A stretch of 43,656 nucleotides of DNA from a virus, in the IMG/VR virus record IMGVR_UViG_3300010388_000195, positions 1 to 43,656 of that record. One strand, written 5' to 3'. How positions within the stretch are numbered: position 1 is the stretch's first letter; each line of letters starts with the position of its first letter. Below are positions 37,634 to 43,656 of the stretch, one piece after another. The notes under the pieces are model-generated. The model made no database searches, was not told the origin of the DNA, and saw only the letters and a list, made by a program, of their open reading frames with translations. The translations under genes and the position numbers were made by a program.

Positions 37634-39763
37634 TTACATCATCCCCTGTTGACCCTGCTGTTGGGCGAACTGGTCAGATACCGGGGTGACACCCAGACGA
37701 CCAATGGTCTTGTTCTCCTGCTGGCTGACGCTCATCTGGAGGTTCTGGAAGTAGTTCTTGAGCAGAGCCTGGAACTGCGGGTCTTGCTGGGCAGCCTGTT
37801 GAGCCTTCGGGTTCTTCTGGAGGATGTCCTGTGCGTATTGCAGCTTGGTCTTAGCCGACGGGTCGTTTTCGACGTAGTTGGCTTCCATCCCAAGCATCAT
37901 CTTGGCGAAGTCCGTTTGGACTTGCTCGTACATCTTTTGCGAGGCAGCTGCTTGGTCGAGGATGAGCGACTTGGACGCTTCCGGGCTGATGGCTTCGACG
38001 AAGCGGGTAACCAACTCATTACGGTTGAGTACACCACCGGCATCCATCGGGACAACAAAGGAAGCCATTGCTTTAAGTTTTTCCAAGACATAGTCGGTGT
38101 CGAGTTCCTTGATGTTGTACGAGATGTTGAAGTCATAGGCGTGGCAGATGTCGTTAGGTGTGACTACGATAGGCTGACCGCAGACACGCTCGATTTCAGC
38201 GCCATCCATATACTGGAGTGCGAGCGAGATGACTTGCTTGAGAACCTTGCTCCAGGCTGTGAGCCAGTTGTTCACCAGGAACTGCTGGGTGGTCTGGGTC
38301 TTGACGGGCGGGATGCTTGCGTGGTACAAGCCGAAGTAAGCCGCGTTTCTGGCTTCTACACGATCAATGAGGTTGAAGGCGAGTGCAGGATTTCCAGTAG
38401 GCGGCGAGAGGAACGTATAATCATCTGGCGTGGTGACAGGCAGGAGACCACCCGGCTGGATGAGGTTCTGAGTGCCAAGACGCTTCTTGACCTTGATGGG
38501 AGGCAGGGTCTCGAAAGCCGTGCGGTCACGGATGGAGTCGTGCTGTGCCTTGATTTCCAACTGGTCGGTGTAGGCGAGTTCGGGAACGCCACGGGACTCG
38601 ATGATGGAGCGACGCAGATGCTCACGACGCATCTCGACGAAGGGGTACTGACCGTGGGCGTACTCCAGCATTTCGTGCTTGGCGAACAGTTCGGAACGCA
38701 CTTGCGGACAGAACACGGTGTAGTAGATCGACGGAATGCCGTCCGGCCCAATCTGGCGCGTATAGGCGTAGACGAGTTCGATTAGGTTCTCGGCACGATG
38801 GAGCGTATTGGTGACGTTGGTCGTGGTCGGGATGAGGTTCGGGTCTGCATACCAAGACGACTTGCCAGCGACTACTTCCGCTTCCTCGACGAACTGTTCA
38901 TCCCAGCCGTCCGTTTCGATACGCTCACGCATCTCGACTGCGGTCATATGGACACGACGGAAGATGACACGGGCATCTTGGAGGTCGAGGGTTTCCGGCG
39001 GGAAGGCGATTTCGTCGAAGGGCTTAAGCGCAGCTACGGCCGGTTGGCTGGAAACCGTGTATTGCTCACGGTACTCGGAAGTCCCGGCACGGACAAGTTC
39101 TTGGGCGACTCGATCCACCTCGGATTCGGCTACGTTATAGGTAGCCCTTAACAACGACTTTGTGAGGTCGGATGCACCCGTATTTTGAATCGAGCCGTAA
39201 AGTTCTAGAGCCATCTGGTCACCGTTCATCCCCTTGGCTTGGATTTCCCCGGTGGTGATGACGGAGTTGCGAATGCCCAACTTGCGTTCCCAACCGATGT
39301 GGACGGCAGACCAACCGAACTGTTGAGCGTACTGCGCCCAGAGTTCAGCCTCACGTGCGAGTTCAGCCTTCATCCGATTGTTCACGACCCAGTTAGCCAG
39401 GTTCTGGATGGAGGCAGCCGTACCAGCGTCGTTGTACTCCGTGCCGGAGACACGCAGACGAGCGAGATTCCAAGACGACACCATCAGCACCACAAGTTCA
39501 TTGATGGTCTGGTCAACGAGACGGCAGCGGACATCGGACGCACCCTCAAACGGGAAAGCGGTCACGCCTTCGTTGTTGGAGTATTTCTTGCCGTCGTCGG
39601 TCTGACCGTCCCAACGAGCGAGACGGATGTCGTCATTGCTGTTCAGACGGGCTACATTGCCACCGTTATACAGCGAGCGTTCCAGTTCCTTGCGGAGATA
39701 CACCACATCTGGCGTATCGGTGTGAAAAGTCAGTTTGTCTCGTCGGGAGTCTTCGGGGAGCAT
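37634..39763 (-). CDS. Portal protein, 709 aa
   Basis: Forms the dodecameric DNA entry pore. Length and position directly after terminase fit podovirus portals, with NEGVTAFPFEGASDVRCRLV and the helical ELWAQYAQQFGWSAVHIGWE, plus a Gln-rich C-terminal helix (QQAAQQDPQFQALLKNYFQN). It starts 34 bases inside the end of the HTH gene at 39730-39954. Confidence 0.85.
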   Translation of the reverse strand: MLPEDSRRDKLTFHTDTPDVVYLRKELERSLYNGGNVARLNSNDDIRLARWDGQTDDGKKYSNNEGVTAFPFEGASDVRCRLVDQTINELVVLMVSSWNLARLRVSGTEYNDAGTAASIQNLANWVVNNRMKAELAREAELWAQYAQQFGWSAVHIGWERKLGIRNSVITTGEIQAKGMNGDQMALELYGSIQNTGASDLTKSLLRATYNVAESEVDRVAQELVRAGTSEYREQYTVSSQPAVAALKPFDEIAFPPETLDLQDARVIFRRVHMTAVEMRERIETDGWDEQFVEEAEVVAGKSSWYADPNLIPTTTNVTNTLHRAENLIELVYAYTRQIGPDGIPSIYYTVFCPQVRSELFAKHEMLEYAHGQYPFVEMRREHLRRSIIESRGVPELAYTDQLEIKAQHDSIRDRTAFETLPPIKVKKRLGTQNLIQPGGLLPVTTPDDYTFLSPPTGNPALAFNLIDRVEARNAAYFGLYHASIPPVKTQTTQQFLVNNWLTAWSKVLKQVISLALQYMDGAEIERVCGQPIVVTPNDICHAYDFNISYNIKELDTDYVLEKLKAMASFVVPMDAGGVLNRNELVTRFVEAISPEASKSLILDQAAASQKMYEQVQTDFAKMMLGMEANYVENDPSAKTKLQYAQDILQKNPKAQQAAQQDPQFQALLKNYFQNLQMSVSQQENKTIGRLGVTPVSDQFAQQQGQQGMM

Positions 39764-39954
39764 TGGGATGTTGATTTGCTTTCGATATATTGTAAAAGTG
39801 AGTCCTTATGGAAGCGGGACTGGCCTCCAAGGGTTGTATAACACCGGATACTGCCAGATTTACGCAGTTTGTCCAATTCTCGGACATTAATGCCCGTCAT
39901 TTCCTCTGCCAGCGATCTGGAGAGCAGGATTGGGTAGTCTTCCGGGTTACGCAT
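39730..39954 (-). CDS. MerR/excisionase-like HTH protein, 74 aa
   Basis: Residues about 8-50 (LLSRSLAEEMTGINVRELDK then LRKSGSIRCYTTLGG, SRFHKDSLLQYI) match a MerR/excisionase-type winged HTH. Its ATG overlaps the terminase stop (TGATG). A regulator between terminase and portal is unusual. It could be a small terminase-like DNA-recognition protein or a transcription factor; no integrase is present, so an excision function is unlikely. Confidence 0.7.
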   Translation of the reverse strand: MRNPEDYPILLSRSLAEEMTGINVRELDKLRKSGSIRCYTTLGGQSRFHKDSLLQYIESKSTSQCSPKTPDETN

Positions 39955-41564
39955 CAGTATGAGCCGCCTCCCTTGCATTTGAACGCCTGGTCGTCATATT
40001 GTTCGGGCTGAATGGTAGCCAAATACCGCAGACAGTCGATTGGGTCTTTGGATGCTCCCTTCTCACCGTCAGCGCCAGTCCACTCTCTTAAAGAGTAAAT
40101 AAGATTCTCGCAGGACTTGGCGACGTACAGTTTTGGCTCGTTGATGGGAGATAACGGCTGTCCAGGGTCGTGTGCCAGTGCGTCGTTGATGACGGACACG
40201 CCATCGTCGATGCGAATGCCTGGGGCTGGATCGAAAAACATCGGTTCTGGGTCTTCAGCCAGCAGCTCGATAAGGGAACTGCCACCTTCTTGGGTAGCAG
40301 CCTGTGTCGCCCCTGCACGGGGGTCGATACGACGTTCTTCAACGATTTCATCACCTTCAAGTTCTCGGATTAGGGCTTTATAGTCTGCGATGCCTCTTCC
40401 AGCCCCTGCTCGCTGTGCTGGGCCGGCTTTACCGTCAAGTTTGGTGTCTGGTAGCGCCCACTCACCGTAAGAAGCGTCGGGCCACTCACGATAGACGAAC
40501 CACTTGGTGCTTTCGCCCGTTCCGACTGCCCGTAGCCAAAGCATAAACCAGTTTCTCGCCCCGGCAGGGTCAACGACCATATAGTTAGTCCCTTCTTCGG
40601 GGATTTTGTCGTCGTCAATCTCATTGAGGTCACCGAAGCGTGGGAATTGAGCGCCAGCCAGTCCATCAGCCCAGCCGTAGGCTCGGATTTTCTTTTCGTA
40701 CGTGGTTTTGCCGTCCAGAGTGCGACGCAGCTCGTCGAAAGGGTTGTACGGGTTGAACTCGGAGTGAAACCAGACTACCCCGGCATCCTTACCACGGGAT
40801 TTAGCCCGATAAGGCATATGACCGTTGGGAACGCCAGGTACGTGCTGGATTTTCTGGTCAAGGATGCTGGCGACACGGCTTTCCAGCACCTTACAGCCGG
40901 AGATGTACTCCTTTACGACGTTAGTGTAGCCAGAAACCGGGGTGAAAGTGACAAGCAGCTTACCACGTCTGGTAACCACACGATATCTGAGTGTTTCGAT
41001 CCAATCCAGAGGTACAAGTTCGTCGCACCAGATGATATCGCACTCACCACCTTCAATGACTCGTTTTTCTTGGGCATAATTCATAAAATGGCATTGGCTG
41101 CCATTCGGGAAGATGAAAGTACCGTCCGAAAATCCGTTTTTCTGGGAATACTGGATGTTCGTGACGCGCCCTTTCTTCAGAGTCTTGAACTCCGGGGGGA
41201 TATACTTCCAGATTACGTTCTGTTGCATCTGGATCGACGACTGCGAGGTGGTGTGGAGACACCACACACGGGCATTCGGTGTGTTTACGAGTGCTGAAAC
41301 TACCCTTTTGGCAGCCCATTCAGTCTTACCCGCACGATTACCACCCAACACGCACAGTTCCTGGTGGGTCTTAAGGAGATTGTCCGCATCCCTCCAGTGG
41401 AACGGCTCGTAACCGTGGCGATATGGGTCAGTTTTTTCGGCAAGAATCTTTTCCTCACGGATACGCAGTACTTCTGCGAGTTTTTCAGAACCCAGTTTCT
41501 GCTGAAGTACCTTCAACTCCTCCGTCGAGGGGAGTTTGATGACTGGATGCTGGGTGAGTTTCAC
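39954..41564 (-). CDS. terL: Terminase large subunit, 536 aa
   Basis: Packaging motor. Walker A GGNRAGKT (residues 74-81), Walker B DIIWCDE (176-182) and a nuclease-domain motif MVVDPAGARNWF with Asp332 are all present; a C-terminal acidic patch completes the RNase H-like nuclease. The start is GTG at 41564, whose GTGA overlaps the upstream stop; TTG at 41567 is an in-frame alternative. No small terminase subunit is recognised with certainty. Confidence 0.92.
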   Translation of the reverse strand: MKLTQHPVIKLPSTEELKVLQQKLGSEKLAEVLRIREEKILAEKTDPYRHGYEPFHWRDADNLLKTHQELCVLGGNRAGKTEWAAKRVVSALVNTPNARVWCLHTTSQSSIQMQQNVIWKYIPPEFKTLKKGRVTNIQYSQKNGFSDGTFIFPNGSQCHFMNYAQEKRVIEGGECDIIWCDELVPLDWIETLRYRVVTRRGKLLVTFTPVSGYTNVVKEYISGCKVLESRVASILDQKIQHVPGVPNGHMPYRAKSRGKDAGVVWFHSEFNPYNPFDELRRTLDGKTTYEKKIRAYGWADGLAGAQFPRFGDLNEIDDDKIPEEGTNYMVVDPAGARNWFMLWLRAVGTGESTKWFVYREWPDASYGEWALPDTKLDGKAGPAQRAGAGRGIADYKALIRELEGDEIVEERRIDPRAGATQAATQEGGSSLIELLAEDPEPMFFDPAPGIRIDDGVSVINDALAHDPGQPLSPINEPKLYVAKSCENLIYSLREWTGADGEKGASKDPIDCLRYLATIQPEQYDDQAFKCKGGGSY

Positions 41565-41806
41565 CAAGCCTTACAAGACCAGTATCTCGGAGTAGTCTTG
41601 TCCTTGGCGGTGGCGCAGTTGTGCCTTGCCCGGAAACTCTTCCGTCGTGCAGGGATGTTCTTCTTGATCGTCATATTCGGGTCACCGAAACGGACGATCT
41701 TGGCGTTGCCGTTAGCACCCTTGACGTAGACGGCAGACTTCTTCGGGCCGCCTGGAGTGCGGAATGGCTTGTTGAGCGATACGCTTCGACCTTTGTAGTT
41801 TGCCAT
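41561..41806 (-). CDS. Small basic conserved-type phage protein, 81 aa
   Basis: Very basic protein: SVSLNKPFRTPGGPKKSAVY and FGDPNMTIKKNIPARRKSFR. The pattern NKPFRTPGG and GDPNM and RRKSFRARHNC appears, as far as I recall, in small proteins of many marine and podo-like phages next to terminase or head genes, with no assigned role. It overlaps terL by 4 bases. Confidence 0.7.
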   Translation of the reverse strand: MANYKGRSVSLNKPFRTPGGPKKSAVYVKGANGNAKIVRFGDPNMTIKKNIPARRKSFRARHNCATAKDKTTPRYWSCKAW

Positions 41807-41896
41807 AGTGATGCAGAAAAATGATGGACGCAATGTCACTTGCATCCGGCTCTTCCCATTCTTCGTCTTCTTGAGAGTCGAATGGGAACATTGCCG

Positions 41897-42067
41897 TTAC
41901 ATCCCGCCCTTGGACTTGCCGTAGGACTTGAAGCCAGCGCCACGGTTCTTGCCGTGCATAGCCTTCTCAAAGCCTTCCATCTTGGAGTAGCCTGGACGCT
42001 TGTGTTCGCCACGCTCCTTGCCCTTGGATTCCTTACCTTCGTGCTTCTTGGACTTCATAATGGACAT
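41897..42067 (-). CDS. Lys/Gly-rich small protein, 56 aa
   Basis: A 56-residue frame of low complexity (MKSKKHEGKESKGKERGEHK, then GKSKGGM at the end). Its composition suggests nucleic-acid binding or a disordered tag. ATG at 42067 or, three codons in, at 42058. The 90-base gap to the next gene has nothing visible. Confidence 0.55.
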   Translation of the reverse strand: MSIMKSKKHEGKESKGKERGEHKRPGYSKMEGFEKAMHGKNRGAGFKSYGKSKGGM

Positions 42068-42090
42068 AACTTCCGCTAATGTGCATAAGT

Positions 42091-42096
42091 TGTCAA
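42091..42096 (-). promoter_or_regulatory. Isolated TTGACA box between tRNA and 42067 gene
   Basis: Perfect -35 word on the minus strand, but no -10-like hexamer lies 16-18 bases downstream. It is listed because the 55-base gap has no other content. Confidence 0.2.
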
Positions 42097-42122
42097 GTAG
42101 TCCACCTTATTAACAGTAAATG

Positions 42123-42194
42123 AGCCTTGGGTCGGAGTCGAACCGACAACCCCATGTTTACAAAACAGGCGCACTGCCATTGTGCTACCAAGGC
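42123..42194 (-). tRNA. tRNA-Thr (anticodon UGU)
   Basis: The 72-base sequence folds into a cloverleaf: acceptor GCCTTGG/CCAAGGC (7 pairs), D stem GCAC/GTGC, anticodon loop TTTGTAA with anticodon TGT, and T stem GTCGG/CCGAC with loop TTCGACT. The anticodon stem has one C-T mismatch. CCA is not encoded. It would supply ACA-reading tRNA to help late-gene translation. Confidence 0.88.
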
Positions 42195-42199
42195 AAATA

Positions 42200-42268
42200 G
42201 AGACGACAGGACTCTCACCTGTACCTCCCCCGCTACGCAGGGGTGTGCATCTGCTAGCACCTCGTCCC
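42200..42268 (-). tRNA. tRNA-like element or degenerate tRNA
   Basis: Spaced 5 bases from tRNA-Thr, GGGACGA and TCGTCTC pair (one G-U) as an acceptor stem at about 70 bases apart. CAGG/CCTG forms a T-like stem with loop TGAGAGT, and CCCC/GGGG makes an anticodon-like arm. The D loop lacks GG and the T loop lacks TTC, and the anticodon-type loop has 8 bases, so a functional tRNA is doubtful. A decayed tRNA gene or another structured RNA fits better. Confidence 0.3.
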
Positions 42269-42550
42269 GAAAAACACCACCCCTCGTCTCTTCGGGGCAT
42301 TACTCACAGCACATACTATCGGGTGACATACTGCCGGTTAAGCACCTTTGGAGGCGCAAGGATCGAGAGTTCCCAACCCTCCGACAAACGGCATCGAGCC
42401 GAACCTATCCTCTATGCTGCTTTCGCTGGACTTCCACCAGCTGCTCCAGCGTCCTGGAGTGGATAAGACTTTCAAAGTGATGACCCTACCTTGTCTTCCG
42501 ACAGCGGGTAGAGCCGTTGTCCGACCAAACTACACCCGCTCCAGCCCGTG
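42269..42550 (-). ncRNA. Structured non-coding stretch, candidate RNA
   Basis: About 280 bases without a supported gene but with several strong hairpins: CTCCAG-4 bases-CTGGAG (42444-42459); AGCGGGT/ACCCGCT with an inner GTAG/CTAC (42503-42540); GGAGG/CCTCC (about 42350-42382); and CGGC/GCCG (about 42379-42391). The hairpin at 42503-42540 begins 10 bases after the stop of the 42551 gene. Possibilities are an mRNA terminator/processing block, a decayed tRNA cluster or a novel phage RNA. Confidence 0.35.
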
Positions 42551-42835
42551 TCAAGCATCCCATTCCGTGGCATTCTCTGGCCCACTCTCCAGGGCTACTA
42601 CCCCGGCTGCAAGAGCAGCTCCCAGTACCGTATGGAAGTTCTCTTTACTGTTGCCACCCCCAAAAGCCAAGACCTTCCACTTGTCCGAAGTCGAGTTCAA
42701 GATAATCACCCCCTGCGGACAATACCCCTTCAACTTGGTCAACGCATCCAGCATCGCCCCTTCCAGCTGCTCGTCGTTGTGGGTAACGACCATAGCCTTA
42801 GCCTTACGCTTCCGCTTCTTCGGCTTGTCGTCCAT
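42551..42835 (-). CDS. Hypothetical protein with basic N-terminus, 94 aa
   Basis: The first 15 residues are Lys/Arg-rich (MDDKPKKRKRKAKAMVVTHN), followed by a compact alpha/beta protein (GVIILNSTSDKWKVLAFGGG) with Gly-Gly-rich turns. The ATG at 42835 overlaps the preceding stop (TAATG). Second gene of the late operon; role unknown, possibly nucleic-acid binding. Confidence 0.7.
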   Translation of the reverse strand: MDDKPKKRKRKAKAMVVTHNDEQLEGAMLDALTKLKGYCPQGVIILNSTSDKWKVLAFGGGNSKENFHTVLGAALAAGVVALESGPENATEWDA

Positions 42836-43275
42836 TACCAGCGCCCCCCAAATCGTGGATGCTTCGCCGCCACCCAGCGACCCCCATCCGATCTCAACGG
42901 CACTCGCATACCCACCACAAAGTTCCGGCTGTCCTTGACCAAGACGTTAGCCTCCACCTTGACCTTATCATACTCCACATCGCACAGGATAATCCGGTTG
43001 TTCTTAAACTTGCCCTTCACAATCCCGAAGACCTCCTTCGGCTTCTCCAAACTCCTATCCAGGTCGCCTTGCAGCTCACCCAGGTCAGCGCCCTTACTCA
43101 ACGCCCCAACCCCAGCCTCCGTCCAGCCAACAGCCCATAACTTCTTAGGCCGGTTGCTAGGCACTCTCACCCAATGCTTCCCCTCCTCAAGCCTACCTCG
43201 CCATTCCTTCATCTCCTCCTTACTCAGCCCAGTAAGCCGAATTACCTCCGCTTCCTTGATAATCTTGATGTCCAT
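42835..43275 (-). CDS. First late-operon gene, putative DNA-binding protein, 146 aa
   Basis: N-terminal helical segment EAEVIRLTGLSKEEMKEWRG resembles an HTH; the remainder is beta-rich and basic. It is the first gene after the late promoter region and could be a late regulator or a small terminase subunit, given that no TerS is otherwise seen. An upstream TTG at 43281 would add two residues. The leader has little SD character. Confidence 0.68.
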   Translation of the reverse strand: MDIKIIKEAEVIRLTGLSKEEMKEWRGRLEEGKHWVRVPSNRPKKLWAVGWTEAGVGALSKGADLGELQGDLDRSLEKPKEVFGIVKGKFKNNRIILCDVEYDKVKVEANVLVKDSRNFVVGMRVPLRSDGGRWVAAKHPRFGGRW

Positions 43276-43285
43276 ATCCAACGAT

Positions 43286-43373
43286 CTAACCTTAAGTTAG
43301 GACTTCGTCAACTTGTCTCCCAGAGGTTATCTCTCCGCTTCTCTACGAGAATAACCCCTTCCCCCGCTGGGGG
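43286..43373. repeat. Leader hairpins and palindrome of late operon
   Basis: CTAAC-CTTAA-GTTAG (43286-43300) is a 15-base palindrome immediately upstream of the first late gene. GGTTATCTC pairs imperfectly with GAGAATAACC (about 43325-43356). CCCCC-GCT-GGGGG (43361-43373) is a tight hairpin. These may bind a regulator or form leader structure. Confidence 0.5.
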
Positions 43374-43424
43374 ACTGAGGGGGGAGACAGGGGATTATTA
43401 AGGGGGGACGATACATCCTGTCAA
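43369..43424 (-). promoter_or_regulatory. Late promoter candidate overlapping a G-quadruplex motif
   Basis: On the minus strand a perfect TTGACA (43419-43424) precedes TAATAAT (43394-43400) at 18-19 bases spacing. The plus (template) strand between has four G-runs: GGGGG (43369), GGGGGG (43379), GGGG (43390) and GGGGGG (43402) with loops of 5, 5 and 8. A quadruplex in the template would affect initiation or early elongation. It is the best visible promoter for the late operon. Confidence 0.5.
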
Positions 43425-43555
43425 ACCAGCCAACCACTATCCAATGACCTATTAGATTCCCTTATACCATACATAAGACTACCTCATAGCCTATCAATAT
43501 ACCACTCCATAAGATACTCCACTGGACTCCATAAGACAGGCTTATTGCAGAAAAA
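43425..43555. repeat. Late-operon upstream region with ACTCCATAAGA direct repeats
   Basis: ACTCCATAAGA occurs at 43504-43514 and 43526-43536, exactly 22 bp apart, and a related CATAAGAC word at about 43472. The stretch holds no gene and is A+T-richer than its neighbours. The 22-bp spacing equals that of the ATTATA boxes at 102-175, just across the terminal repeat. Confidence 0.55.
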
Positions 43556-43656
43556 AGGTGTATGGGTAGACCCGCTTGACCCCCCCCCCCCCGCCCCCGG
43601 GGCGCTCCCCCCCGCCGGGGGCCGCGGCCGGGCGCGCCCGGCGGGGCCGGGCCACC
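43556..43656. repeat. Right, degraded copy of 101-bp terminal repeat
   Basis: Aligns gap-free to 1-101. Of 17 differences, seven are A to C and eight are T to G relative to the left copy; none goes the other way. This bias and the extreme G+C content suggest sequencing error at a contig end rather than real divergence. It should not be used as biological sequence. Confidence 0.85.

Noticed and set aside
37481-38785. Plus-strand frame of 434 codons opposite the portal gene
   Set aside because: Antisense shadow of a well-supported gene, with repetitive Leu/Val/Glu/Asp composition and no neighbours in this orientation.
42455-42542. Possible class II tRNA (GGAG..CTCC ends, D-loop-like TTTGGT)
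   Set aside because: Acceptor has a mismatch, the T-arm does not pair, and the anticodon loop lacks U33. Better read as a strong hairpin in the structured stretch.
1-43656. CRISPR array
   Set aside because: No regularly spaced identical repeats of 24-40 bases with unique spacers; the 42-bp repeats are only three, contiguous and with dyads.

Overview
The window is an essentially complete genome of a tailed phage with podovirus-type gene order, most likely assembled from sequence reads as a circular or terminally redundant molecule. The last 101 bases are a degraded copy of the first 101. It carries one tRNA gene and no recognisable integrase, DNA polymerase or RNA polymerase, so it probably depends on the host for replication and transcription and is probably lytic. 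A lipoprotein-type signal on the presumed spanin-like protein points to a Gram-negative host. Almost no start codon is preceded by a purine-rich Shine-Dalgarno sequence, so the host probably tolerates or prefers SD-independent initiation; I cannot name it.

Layout. (1) 1-420: non-coding end region with the terminal repeat, four ATTATA boxes spaced 21-22 bp and a terminator. (2) 420-7250, minus strand: a left arm of small accessory genes of unknown function. Most are introduced by an unusual CA-repeat leader (CACACACACATG), they are punctuated by three matching terminators, and they are interrupted at 1426-2247 by a palindromic, repeat-bearing region that is my best candidate for a replication origin. 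(3) 7264-10346, minus strand: a cytosine-C5 DNA methyltransferase with four small genes. (4) 10400-18612, plus strand: a tightly overlapping recombination/replication operon with a RusA-like resolvase, PDDEXK exonuclease, winged-helix protein, DnaC-like helicase loader, SWIM zinc protein, Rad52-like annealing protein, calcineurin-like phosphoesterase, a family of small helix-turn-helix proteins and, unexpectedly, a secreted lysozyme/transglycosylase-like protein. (5) 43275 down to 18765, minus strand: the late operon. In transcription order it holds two unknown genes, a structured RNA/tRNA block, two small basic proteins, terminase, an HTH protein, portal, scaffold, SU10-like major capsid protein, tail-tube proteins, fibre-like proteins, three internal virion/ejection protein candidates (one of 2365 residues), then a spanin-like lipoprotein, holin and small membrane protein.

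The operons are organised as a converging pair (plus operon ends at 18612, late operon ends at 18765, with hairpins between) and a diverging pair at 10347-10399. The exonuclease, Rad52-like annealer, RusA resolvase and helicase loader make a coherent recombination-dependent replication module. Lysis is split: the peptidoglycan-cleaving enzyme is in the plus operon and the membrane lysis genes are at the end of the late operon. The most interesting non-coding signals are the repeated TATAATATT motif (minus strand) without a -35, the palindromic iteron region, the CA-repeat leaders, the G-quadruplex motif over the late promoter, and a roughly 350-base structured stretch next to the tRNA.
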